DNA of 22,053 nucleotides from Firmicutes bacterium UBA6132 (GTDB lineage: Bacteria; Bacillota_A; Clostridia; Tissierellales; Sedimentibacteraceae). Positions 16,787 through 22,053 of the stretch are shown piece by piece. Position 1 is the stretch's first letter, and each line of letters begins with the position of its first letter. Where the stretch lies: the NCBI GenBank assembly GCA_002435835.1, contig DIVM01000240.1, positions 1-22,053 of the forward strand. Direction: 5' to 3'. The position numbers were made by a program, and so were the translations under genes. The notes below the pieces were generated by a model. That model was given only the letters and a program-made list of their open reading frames with translations. It ran no database searches and was not told the DNA's origin.

Positions 16787-16828
16787 ATTTTTTTTATAAA
16801 AGTTGATAAAAAAATAGCAAACATGAAA

Positions 16829-16857
16829 TTGAAAATCGTCAGATTTTAAAATAAAAT
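16829..16857 (+). promoter_or_regulatory. Sigma-A promoter with operator-like inverted repeat, D-2-hydroxyacid dehydrogenase gene
   Basis: TTGAAA (16829-16834) and TAAAAT (16852-16857) are 17 bases apart. The spacer and -35 overlap a perfect inverted repeat, AAAATC-GTCA-GATTTT (16832-16847), suited to a repressor. Start would be near 16864, 55 bases before the ATG. The hexamers are moderate matches in AT-rich DNA. Confidence 0.45.
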
Positions 16858-16918
16858 TATAAATACTCAGGATATATTATTAAGAAATAATATAGGAGAT
16901 ACTAAAAGGAGTGGTTAA

Positions 16919-17869
16919 ATGAGTTTAAAGGTAGTGGTAACTGATTGTAGTTGGGGAAATATAGATGTTGAAAAGGAATTCTTGCCTAAAGATGCGATAG
17001 TTGTAAATTATCAGTTAAAAACAGAAGAAGAGGTTATAGAGATGTGTTATGATGCAGATGCTATTTTATCTGAATATGCACCCATTAGTAGTAGAGTGTT
17101 AAAATCACTTAAAAAATGTAAAATTATATCTAATTCTGCAACTGGATTTGACAATATTGACGTAAAAGCTGCTGAAGAACTTGGTATTGCCGTAGCTAAT
17201 GTTCCTGGGTATTGCACATATGAAGTGGCGGATCATACGATGTCCTTAATTCTTGCAGCCAGCAGAAACATAGTATTGTATGATAGGGCAGTGAAAAAAG
17301 GCGAATGGAACTATGAGGTAGGACTGAAGATGGATAGGCTTGAAGGGCAAGTGCTGGGTTTGGCGGGTTTTGGAAGAATAGCGCAATTTGTGGCAAAGAG
17401 AGCTCAGGGATTCGGATTTAAAGTTATTGCAAATACTACCCACGTAAAAAAGGAATTTGCTGACGCATTGAATGTAAAATTGGTTGATATAGATGAGTTG
17501 CTTGATGAATCTGATATTATCTCATGTCATATGCCTGCTAATGAAGATACTATAGGATACTTTAATAAGGACAAGTTTGATAAAATGACTAAAAATCCAA
17601 TATTTATCAACACTTCGAGAGGTTTACTGGTTAATGAAGATGATTTAGCAGAGGCATTGGAAAATAAAAAAATTAGGGCAGCAGCCTTGGATGTATTGAT
17701 AGACGAACCACCAATGAAGAATAATAAATTGTTAACTTTTGAAAATGTAATTATTACTCCTCACGCAGGATTTTTTTCAAAGACTTCATTAAGAGAAGTT
17801 AGATTCAAATCTGCTATGAATGTCACTAATTTTTTTGGAAAGAATTTCGAAAAGGTAAATTTTGTATAA
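16919..17869 (+). CDS. D-isomer-specific 2-hydroxyacid dehydrogenase
   Basis: A 316-residue NAD(P)-dependent oxidoreductase of the phosphoglycerate/glyoxylate/D-lactate dehydrogenase superfamily, interconverting a 2-oxoacid and its D-2-hydroxyacid. The catalytic triad is complete: Arg234 (NTSRG), Glu263 (DEPP) and His282 (TPHAG). The nucleotide fold has GLAGFG (147-152). The acidic residue at the end of the second Rossmann strand that binds the NAD ribose is replaced: the sequence is VIANTTH (169-175) where relatives have IAYDPY, suggesting altered cofactor preference, possibly NADPH. RBS AAAGGAGTGG precedes the ATG. It sits between the two activator genes with its own promoter. It is not a known step of GABA fermentation; 2-oxoglutarate or another oxoacid linked to the transaminase is a guess. 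Confidence 0.85.
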   Translation: MSLKVVVTDCSWGNIDVEKEFLPKDAIVVNYQLKTEEEVIEMCYDADAILSEYAPISSRVLKSLKKCKIISNSATGFDNIDVKAAEELGIAVANVPGYCTYEVADHTMSLILAASRNIVLYDRAVKKGEWNYEVGLKMDRLEGQVLGLAGFGRIAQFVAKRAQGFGFKVIANTTHVKKEFADALNVKLVDIDELLDESDIISCHMPANEDTIGYFNKDKFDKMTKNPIFINTSRGLLVNEDDLAEALENKKIRAAALDVLIDEPPMKNNKLLTFENVIITPHAGFFSKTSLREVRFKSAMNVTNFFGKNFEKVNFV

Positions 17870-17871
17870 TG

Positions 17872-17897
17872 TTTAAATAAGTGTAAATTTATTTAAA
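17872..17897 (+). terminator. AT-rich hairpin after the dehydrogenase gene (weak terminator or operator)
   Basis: TTTAAATAA (17872-17880) and TTATTTAAA (17889-17897) form a perfect 9-bp stem with an 8-base loop three bases after the stop codon. It contains no GC pairs and no T-run follows, so termination would be weak. Confidence 0.3.
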
Positions 17898-17899
17898 TA

Positions 17900-17928
17900 T
17901 GGCAAATGCGACGGGTAGTTGGTATAAT
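17900..17928 (+). promoter_or_regulatory. Extended -10 promoter of the second activator gene
   Basis: TGG-TATAAT, an extended -10 with a perfect hexamer at 17923-17928, lies 17 bases after a poor -35 (TGGCAA, 17900-17905). Transcription would start near 17935, about 60 bases before the ATG. Confidence 0.55.
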
Positions 17929-17950
17929 AAAGTTGAACACCTTAGTCTAA

Positions 17951-17969
17951 TAAATAATATGATTATTTA
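17951..17969. promoter_or_regulatory. Perfect palindrome in the leader of the second activator gene
   Basis: TAAATAAT-ATG-ATTATTTA, 8-bp perfect arms with a 3-base centre, lies just downstream of the predicted transcription start and 24 bases before the start codon. It could be an operator for a repressor or for self-control; AT-only composition weakens the claim. Confidence 0.3.
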
Positions 17970-17993
17970 AAATAATAATATACGAGGTTAAAT

Positions 17994-19376
17994 ATGTTTA
18001 AAACTTTTAATGATGATGTAACTAGTTTAAAAATGCTTGAAGCAATTATACAAACTTCATACGATGGTATTTATATTACAGATGGTGAAGCTAATACTTT
18101 ACTTGTAAATAACAGCTATGAAAGAATTACAGGTCTTAAAAGCGAACATGTTTTGGGTCATAATATGGCTGAACTTGTTGAGAAGAAAGTAATATCAAAA
18201 TCTGTAACATTAATGGTATTAAAAAGCCGACAATCAATTACATTGCAACAGAAATTTAATACGGGCAAACATGCATTAGTAACAGGTACTCCTTTTTTTG
18301 ATGAAAAGGGGAGGATTCAGATGGTTGTTACAAATGTTAGAGATATTACAGAACTAGAAAGCTTGAAAGAAAAGTTTAATGAAAGTAAATCAGAAAACAT
18401 TAAATATAAAAGTTTGATAGAAGAATTAGAAAAACAATTAGTAAGCGATGAGTTTATTATAGCTGAGGATGAAGAAATGTTGAATTTGCTTTTGCTTGCA
18501 AAAAGAGTTGCAAAGGTAGATACAAATATTATAATATATGGCGAAACAGGTACCGGAAAAGAAGTTTTGGCTAAATATATTTATAATAATAGTTTAAGAA
18601 AAGATAAACCTTTTATAAAAATTAACTGTGGGGCTATTCCTGAAAGCTTAATTGAATCTGAGTTTTTTGGTTATTCTGAAGGTTCTTTTACAGGAGCAAA
18701 TAAAGGTGGAAAAATTGGTATATTTGAGGCTGCAAATAATGGAACATTACTTCTTGATGAGATAGGAGAGCTACCTTTGTCCATGCAAGTAAAATTGCTG
18801 CGAGTTTTGCAGGACGGTGAAATAGAAAAAATAGGCAGCAATAAAAGTATTAAAGTGGATGTTAGAATAATTGCAGCAACTAACAAAGAATTACATGAAA
18901 TGGTTGAAGCAGGAACATTCAGAGAAGACTTGTATTATCGTTTAAATGTAGTGCTATTGAAATTATTGCCCTTAAGAAAAAGAAGAAGCAGCATTATTCC
19001 TATGGTTGAATATTTTATGAATGTATTTACTAAAAAATATGGGATGCAGAAAATAATTTCAAAAGAAGTTTTGAAATATTTATTTGAATATAGCTGGCCT
19101 GGAAATGTTAGGGAACTAAAAAATTTGGTTGAAAGAATAATTATTACTACATTAGGAGATGAAATAAAAGAAAATGATTTACCTATAAGTATCATTGAGG
19201 CTGCAGGAAATAATAAGAATAAAATAGCTAATACAAAGCTCTCTGAAGCGCTAAGTTTTATAGAAAAAGATATGATATTTAAAGCATATGAAAGGCATGG
19301 AAATGTAAGGGATGCAGCTAAAGAATTAGGTGTAGATCCATCAACTTTTGTGAGAAAAAGAAAGAAATACTTATAA
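17994..19376 (+). CDS. Sigma-54-dependent transcriptional activator with one PAS domain
   Basis: A 460-residue enhancer-binding protein. An N-terminal PAS domain (about 12-120: SYDGIYITDGEANTLLVNNSYERITGL, then VVTNVRDITELE) leads through a coiled coil (120-150) to the AAA+ domain: Walker A GETGTGKE (183-190), sigma-54 contact loop GSFTGA (230-235; Ser in place of the usual Ala), Walker B LLLDE (252-256), arginine-finger region FREDLYYRLNVV and SWPGNVRELKNL. The C-terminal helix-turn-helix (about 425-460, HGNVRDAAKELGVDPSTFVRKRKKY) is TyrR/Fis-like. No receiver domain is present, so it probably senses a small molecule directly. It is 237 bases before abfD, whose upstream region has a sigma-54 promoter and three palindromes, making abfD its likely target. 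Confidence 0.92.
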   Translation: MFKTFNDDVTSLKMLEAIIQTSYDGIYITDGEANTLLVNNSYERITGLKSEHVLGHNMAELVEKKVISKSVTLMVLKSRQSITLQQKFNTGKHALVTGTPFFDEKGRIQMVVTNVRDITELESLKEKFNESKSENIKYKSLIEELEKQLVSDEFIIAEDEEMLNLLLLAKRVAKVDTNIIIYGETGTGKEVLAKYIYNNSLRKDKPFIKINCGAIPESLIESEFFGYSEGSFTGANKGGKIGIFEAANNGTLLLDEIGELPLSMQVKLLRVLQDGEIEKIGSNKSIKVDVRIIAATNKELHEMVEAGTFREDLYYRLNVVLLKLLPLRKRRSSIIPMVEYFMNVFTKKYGMQKIISKEVLKYLFEYSWPGNVRELKNLVERIIITTLGDEIKENDLPISIIEAAGNNKNKIANTKLSEALSFIEKDMIFKAYERHGNVRDAAKELGVDPSTFVRKRKKYL

Positions 19377-19378
19377 TC

Positions 19379-19398
19379 TTGTTGTAATAGTGCAATTA
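19379..19398. promoter_or_regulatory. Palindrome copy 1, candidate upstream activator site
   Basis: TTGTTGTA-ATAG-TGCAATTA fits TTGTTGYA-N4-TRCAACAA with a perfect left half and 6 of 8 in the right half. It starts two bases after the activator gene stop and lies about 180 bases upstream of the abfD -24 box. Confidence 0.45.
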
Positions 19399-19417
19399 TG
19401 TTGTATTTTTACAACAA
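19398..19417. promoter_or_regulatory. Palindrome copy 2, candidate upstream activator site
   Basis: ATGTTGTA-TTTT-TACAACAA has 7 of 8 in the left half and a perfect right half of the same consensus. It abuts copy 1 (centres 19 bases apart), consistent with cooperative binding of dimers on nearly the same DNA face. Confidence 0.5.
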
Positions 19418-19439
19418 GGTATTAGCTTAAAATTACAAT

Positions 19440-19500
19440 AAAAGCAGGATGTTGTTGCATAATTACAACAATATCCTGCTTTTTATTTTTTATTTTATTT
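19440..19500 (+). terminator. Terminator of the second activator gene
   Basis: An 18-bp stem, arms 19440-19457 and 19466-19483, with one G-U pair and an 8-base loop, followed by a long T-rich tract. It separates activator and abfD transcription. Its upper half is also palindrome copy 3. Confidence 0.9.
19452..19471. promoter_or_regulatory. Palindrome copy 3, inside the terminator stem
   Basis: TTGTTGCA-TAAT-TACAACAA is a full match to the consensus in both halves. Its centre is about 100 bases upstream of the abfD -24 element, the usual distance for an enhancer-binding protein site. It coincides with the apex of the terminator hairpin. Confidence 0.55.
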
Positions 19501-19560
19501 TTACTTCTTTATAAGTATTGAAATTTAAACTAAAAAGTTTTTAAATTGAACTTAGAAACT

Positions 19561-19576
19561 TGGCACAAAAAATGCT
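19561..19576 (+). promoter_or_regulatory. Sigma-54 (-24/-12) promoter of abfD
   Basis: TGGCACA-AAAA-ATGCT has GG (19562-19563) and GC (19574-19575) exactly 12 bases apart and a perfect TGGCAC; the -12 box has A in place of the first T of TTGC. Transcription would start near 19587, giving a short leader with the RBS GGAGG at 19601. Confidence 0.82.
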
Positions 19577-19613
19577 ATATAAGTAAGTACTAAAAAATTT
19601 GGAGGTATTTATA

Positions 19614-21065
19614 ATGGCTTTAATGACGGGAGAACAATATTTAGAAAGTATTAGAAATTTGAATATGGAGATTTATATGTTTGGCGAAAAGGTGGAAAGT
19701 CCTATTGATAACCCCATATTAAGACCATCTTTAAACTCTGTAAAAGCAACATATGACTTGGCACAAATGTCAGAATATGAAGATTTAATGACTGTAAAAT
19801 CTTCTATTACAGGTGAAAAAATAAATCGTTTTTGTCACTTGCATCAAAGCACAGAAGATTTAATTAAAAAGGTTAAAATGCAAAGATTATTAGGACAAAA
19901 TACTGCTTCTTGTTTCCAAAGATGTGTTGGTATGGATGCTTTTAATGCAGAATTCAGCACTACCTATGAAATTGATAAAGCGCATGGTACAAACTATCAT
20001 CAGAGATTTGTTGAATACATGAAGTTTGTTCAGGAGAAAGACTATACAGTTGATGGTGCAATGACAGACCCTAAAGGTGACAGAGCATTATCTCCTAGCA
20101 AACAAGCAGATCCTGACGTTTATTTAAGAGTAGTTGAAAGAAGACCGGACGGCGTTATAGTTAGAGGAGCAAAAGCACATCAAACAGGAATTTGTAACTC
20201 TCAAGAAGTGTTGGTAATGCCTACTATAGCATTAGCACCTGAGGATAAAGATTATGCTATTTCTTTTTCTGTTCCTGTTGATACAGAAGGAGTAATTATG
20301 ATAATAGGACGTCAATCATGTGATACAAGAAAATTGGAAGACTCTCCTATTGACGTTGGAAATAGTGAATTTGGCGGTATGGAAGCATTAGTAGTATTTG
20401 ATAATGTATTTGTACCAAATGACAGAATTTTCTTAAACGGCGAAACTGAATTTGCTGGTATGCTTGTTGAAAGATTTGCAGGATATCATAGACAAAGCTA
20501 CGGTGGATGCAAGGTTGGTGTTGGTGATGTATTAATTGGAGCAGCAGCATTGGCAGCTGATTATAATGGTGCACAAAATGCATCTCATATAAAAGATAAA
20601 TTAATAGAAATGACACACTTAAATGAATCATTGTATTCAAGCGGTATAGCATGTTCAGCTGAAGGTACAAAAACAGAAGCTGGCAACTATATTATAGATT
20701 TATTACTTGCAAATGTATGTAAACAAAATGTAACAAGATTCCCTTATGAAATAGCAAGATTAGCTGAAGATATAGCTGGTGGTTTAATGGTAACCGCTCC
20801 GTCAGAAAAAGACCTTAAGGATCCTAAAATCGGCGAGTATGTAAAGAAATATTTAGTTGGCGTTAACGGTGTTTCAGTTGAAAATAGAATGAGAATATTA
20901 AGATTAATCGAAAATCTTACATTGGGAACTGCAGCAGTTGGATACAGAACAGAATCAATGCACGGTGCAGGTTCACCACAGGCTCAAAGAATTATGATAG
21001 CAAGACAGGGAAATATCAATAGAAAGAAAGAATTAGCAAAAAAAATAGCTAAAATAGAAGAATAA
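19614..21065 (+). CDS. abfD: 4-hydroxybutyryl-CoA dehydratase / vinylacetyl-CoA isomerase
   Basis: A 483-residue flavin- and [4Fe-4S]-dependent enzyme that converts 4-hydroxybutyryl-CoA to crotonyl-CoA by a radical mechanism, the key step of GABA fermentation. The sequence closely follows, from memory, the structurally characterised C. aminobutyricum enzyme. All four cluster ligands are present at the expected places: Cys100 and Cys104 (TASCFQRCVGMD), His292 and Cys299 (GYHRQSYGGCK). Other conserved stretches are GAMTDPKGDR, VRGAKAHQTG, GRQSCDTRK, FGGMEALVVFDNVFVPNDR and GAGSPQAQRIM at the C-terminus. The frame can be extended to a TTG at 19599, but the ATG at 19614 sits eight bases after GGAGG. 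It is oxygen-sensitive, cytoplasmic and a homotetramer in known cases. A NifU-domain gene follows after 25 bases. Confidence 0.96.
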   Translation: MALMTGEQYLESIRNLNMEIYMFGEKVESPIDNPILRPSLNSVKATYDLAQMSEYEDLMTVKSSITGEKINRFCHLHQSTEDLIKKVKMQRLLGQNTASCFQRCVGMDAFNAEFSTTYEIDKAHGTNYHQRFVEYMKFVQEKDYTVDGAMTDPKGDRALSPSKQADPDVYLRVVERRPDGVIVRGAKAHQTGICNSQEVLVMPTIALAPEDKDYAISFSVPVDTEGVIMIIGRQSCDTRKLEDSPIDVGNSEFGGMEALVVFDNVFVPNDRIFLNGETEFAGMLVERFAGYHRQSYGGCKVGVGDVLIGAAALAADYNGAQNASHIKDKLIEMTHLNESLYSSGIACSAEGTKTEAGNYIIDLLLANVCKQNVTRFPYEIARLAEDIAGGLMVTAPSEKDLKDPKIGEYVKKYLVGVNGVSVENRMRILRLIENLTLGTAAVGYRTESMHGAGSPQAQRIMIARQGNINRKKELAKKIAKIEE

Positions 21066-21090
21066 AATAAGAAAAATTTTGGAGTAAAAT

Positions 21091-21369
21091 ATGATTGAAA
21101 AAATTGAACATGTTTTAGATCAATATGTTCGACCTAAATTAGCAGAACATTATGGCGATGTAAAAATATTAAGCTTTAATGATGGAATATTAGAAATAAA
21201 GCTGGAGGGACAATGTAGCAATTGTCCTTCGGCTAAATTTACAGTTGAAGACATCATTGAAAAAGAAATAAAAGGGCATGCCCAAGGGGTAGAAAAAGTA
21301 GTATTAATAGATGGTGTTAATGATGATATGTTAGCTTTTGCTAAAAAAATATTGAATAAGGAATTATAA
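21091..21369 (+). CDS. NifU-like C-terminal domain protein (Fe-S scaffold)
   Basis: A 92-residue protein consisting of the NifU C-terminal domain only, with the cluster-binding CxxC at Cys42-Cys45 (GQCSNCPSA). Such proteins carry or transfer Fe-S clusters. It begins after GGAG and lies 25 bases downstream of abfD, so a job in loading or repairing the [4Fe-4S] cluster of the dehydratase is a reasonable inference. I recall a NifU-related gene also between 4-hydroxybutyryl-CoA dehydratase and 4-hydroxybutyrate CoA-transferase genes in Porphyromonas gingivalis, supporting a functional link. The sequence after its stop codon is the tail of a CoA-transferase in the same reading frame. Confidence 0.9.
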   Translation: MIEKIEHVLDQYVRPKLAEHYGDVKILSFNDGILEIKLEGQCSNCPSAKFTVEDIIEKEIKGHAQGVEKVVLIDGVNDDMLAFAKKILNKEL

Positions 21370-21372
21370 AAG

Positions 21373-21459
21373 AAACATTCAGAAATAGCTCATCCTGACT
21401 TTAGGGAAGAATTAGCTGTAGAATATGAGAAAAGATTTAAAGAAAATTATATTTATTAG
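21373..21459 (+). pseudogene. Remnant: C-terminal 28 codons of a 4-hydroxybutyrate CoA-transferase-like gene
   Basis: Directly after the nifU stop an open frame encodes KHSEIAHPDFREELAVEYEK and a short tail ending in TAG at 21457-21459. The IAHPDFREEL motif is the characteristic C-terminus of acetyl-CoA hydrolase/transferase family enzymes, which include 4-hydroxybutyrate CoA-transferase. There is no start codon, RBS or the remaining ~400 residues, so the gene was deleted up to one codon after the nifU stop. The fragment lies in the nifU frame, separated by TAA and one Lys codon. The lost gene was probably the pathway's own CoA-transferase (abfT); a functional copy must be elsewhere if the route works. 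Confidence 0.7.
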
Positions 21460-21463
21460 TATA

Positions 21464-21576
21464 CAAAAGGTAAAAAAGGGTAAAAAGGCAAAAAAGGCAA
21501 AAAAATCATAAAAATAAAAAGGTTAAAAGGCAATCAAGAAGGTTGAAAGGCAAAAAGGTCAAAAAATTAAGAGGCA
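21464..21576 (+). repeat. Purine-rich low-complexity repeat
   Basis: About 110 bases made of imperfect 8-10 base units such as AAAAAGGCA, AAAAAGGTA and AAAAGGTTA, nearly all A and G on the + strand. It has stops in each frame but locally reads as Lys/Gly/Ala- or Lys/Arg-rich peptides. It fills the gap between the CoA-transferase remnant and the thiolase gene and may be a slippage product at the deletion site. Confidence 0.65.
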
Positions 21577-21636
21577 TATAAAATTATTTATTTACTTAAC
21601 ATCGGAAATCGAAATTTTTATTTATGGAGGTAACAT

Positions 21637-22053
21637 ATGAGAAAGGCAGTAATTGTATCAGCAGCTAGAACACCAATAGGATCTTTCGGCGGAGAATTGG
21701 CATCTTTATCAGCTGTAGATTTAGGCGTAATAGCAGCAAAGGAGGCAATTGAGAGAGCAGGAATTGAACCTAAAATTATTGAAGAAGTTTATTTTGGCAA
21801 TGTTTTAGGAGCAGGTTTAGGTCAGAACGTAGCTAGACAAGTTACTTTAGGGGCTGGTATTCCAATTGAATCTCCTGCATTAACAATTAATATGGTATGT
21901 GGCTCTGGATTAAGGGCTGTAAGCATGGCAGCACAATTTGTTGAAAGCGGTCAATGCGACGTAATCCTATGCGGAGGAACTGAAAGCATGACAAATGCTC
22001 CATATCTTTTACCTAAAACAAGATGGGGACAAAGAATGGGAGATGGAAAAATA
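21637..22053 (+). CDS. Acetyl-CoA acetyltransferase (thiolase), N-terminal part
   Basis: The first 139 codons of a biosynthetic/degradative thiolase, running off the end of the window. It opens with [19 protein letters not shown], the classic thiolase start, and has the acyl-enzyme nucleophile Cys88 in [11 protein letters not shown], then [20 protein letters not shown] at 21626-21630 precedes the ATG by six bases. In this locus it would cleave acetoacetyl-CoA, formed from crotonyl-CoA by hydration and oxidation, into two acetyl-CoA for ATP formation; the reverse direction would serve butyrate synthesis. No clear terminator is seen between abfD and this gene, so it may belong to the same transcript. 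Confidence 0.93.
   Translation, partial: MRKAVIVSAARTPIGSFGGELASLSAVDLGVIAAKEAIERAGIEPKIIEEVYFGNVLGAGLGQNVARQVTLGAGIPIESPALTINMVCGSGLRAVSMAAQFVESGQCDVILCGGTESMTNAPYLLPKTRWGQRMGDGKI

Noticed and set aside
17900..17914. TGGCAAATG before the second activator gene as a third sigma-54 promoter
   Set aside because: At 12 bases after the GG there is GG instead of GC; the extended -10 TATAAT just downstream is the better promoter.
19527..19540. AAACT-AAAA-AGTTT palindrome between terminator and abfD promoter
   Set aside because: Only 5-bp arms of A/T-rich sequence; expected by chance at this base composition.
20347..20670. 107-residue minus-strand ORF opposite abfD
   Set aside because: Antisense to one of the best-supported genes in the window, rich in His/Leu/Gln as expected of a reversed frame.
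21464..21576. CRISPR array or coding gene for a Lys-rich protein in the purine tract
   Set aside because: Units are 8-10 bases, imperfect and without spacers, and all frames carry stop codons with no RBS-start pair.

Overview
The window looks like chromosome from a low-GC, strictly anaerobic, amino-acid-fermenting member of the Clostridia (Bacillota). Grounds: very AT-rich DNA, AGGAGG-type ribosome binding sites, TTG starts, oxygen-sensitive Fe-S enzymes (4-hydroxybutyryl-CoA dehydratase, cysteine desulfidase family), and close resemblance, from memory, to the GABA/4-hydroxybutyrate enzymes of Clostridium aminobutyricum and C. kluyveri. I see no tRNA, rRNA, CRISPR array, insertion sequence or phage gene.

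Region 1 (1-10376) is a peptide uptake and breakdown locus, all on the + strand. It starts with the 3' end of an M20 amidohydrolase. A family-5 peptide ABC transporter follows (lipoprotein binding protein, two permeases, two ATPases), then a small four-cysteine TSCPD protein, a class-I glutamine-amidotransferase-like gamma-glutamyl hydrolase, an Fe-S L-cysteine desulfidase (CyuA/UPF0597) and an S9 prolyl-oligopeptidase-type serine peptidase. Junctions are tight, with several ATGA overlaps, and the run ends at a clear terminator (10335-10376). This gene content would fit import of gamma-glutamyl or cysteine-containing peptides (for example glutathione) and their breakdown to amino acids, pyruvate, ammonia and sulfide; that is inference.

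Region 2 (10377-10931) is a very AT-rich gap. It holds a good sigma-A promoter, a 30-codon ORF with a strong RBS, two candidate activator sites and a near-perfect sigma-54 promoter.

Region 3 (10932-22053) is a GABA fermentation locus: GABA aminotransferase, 4-hydroxybutyrate dehydrogenase, an APC-family permease, a reverse-strand sigma-54 activator, a D-2-hydroxyacid dehydrogenase, a second sigma-54 activator, 4-hydroxybutyryl-CoA dehydratase (abfD), a NifU-domain protein, the last 28 codons of a deleted CoA-transferase, and the start of an acetyl-CoA acetyltransferase. The pathway is GABA -> succinate semialdehyde -> 4-hydroxybutyrate -> 4-hydroxybutyryl-CoA -> crotonyl-CoA, with the thiolase on the oxidative branch to acetyl-CoA. 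The CoA-activation enzyme is missing here except for its tail. Both aminotransferase and dehydratase genes have -24/-12 promoters, matching the two activators encoded between them. Three copies of a 20-bp palindrome lie upstream of abfD, one of them at the tip of the preceding terminator.
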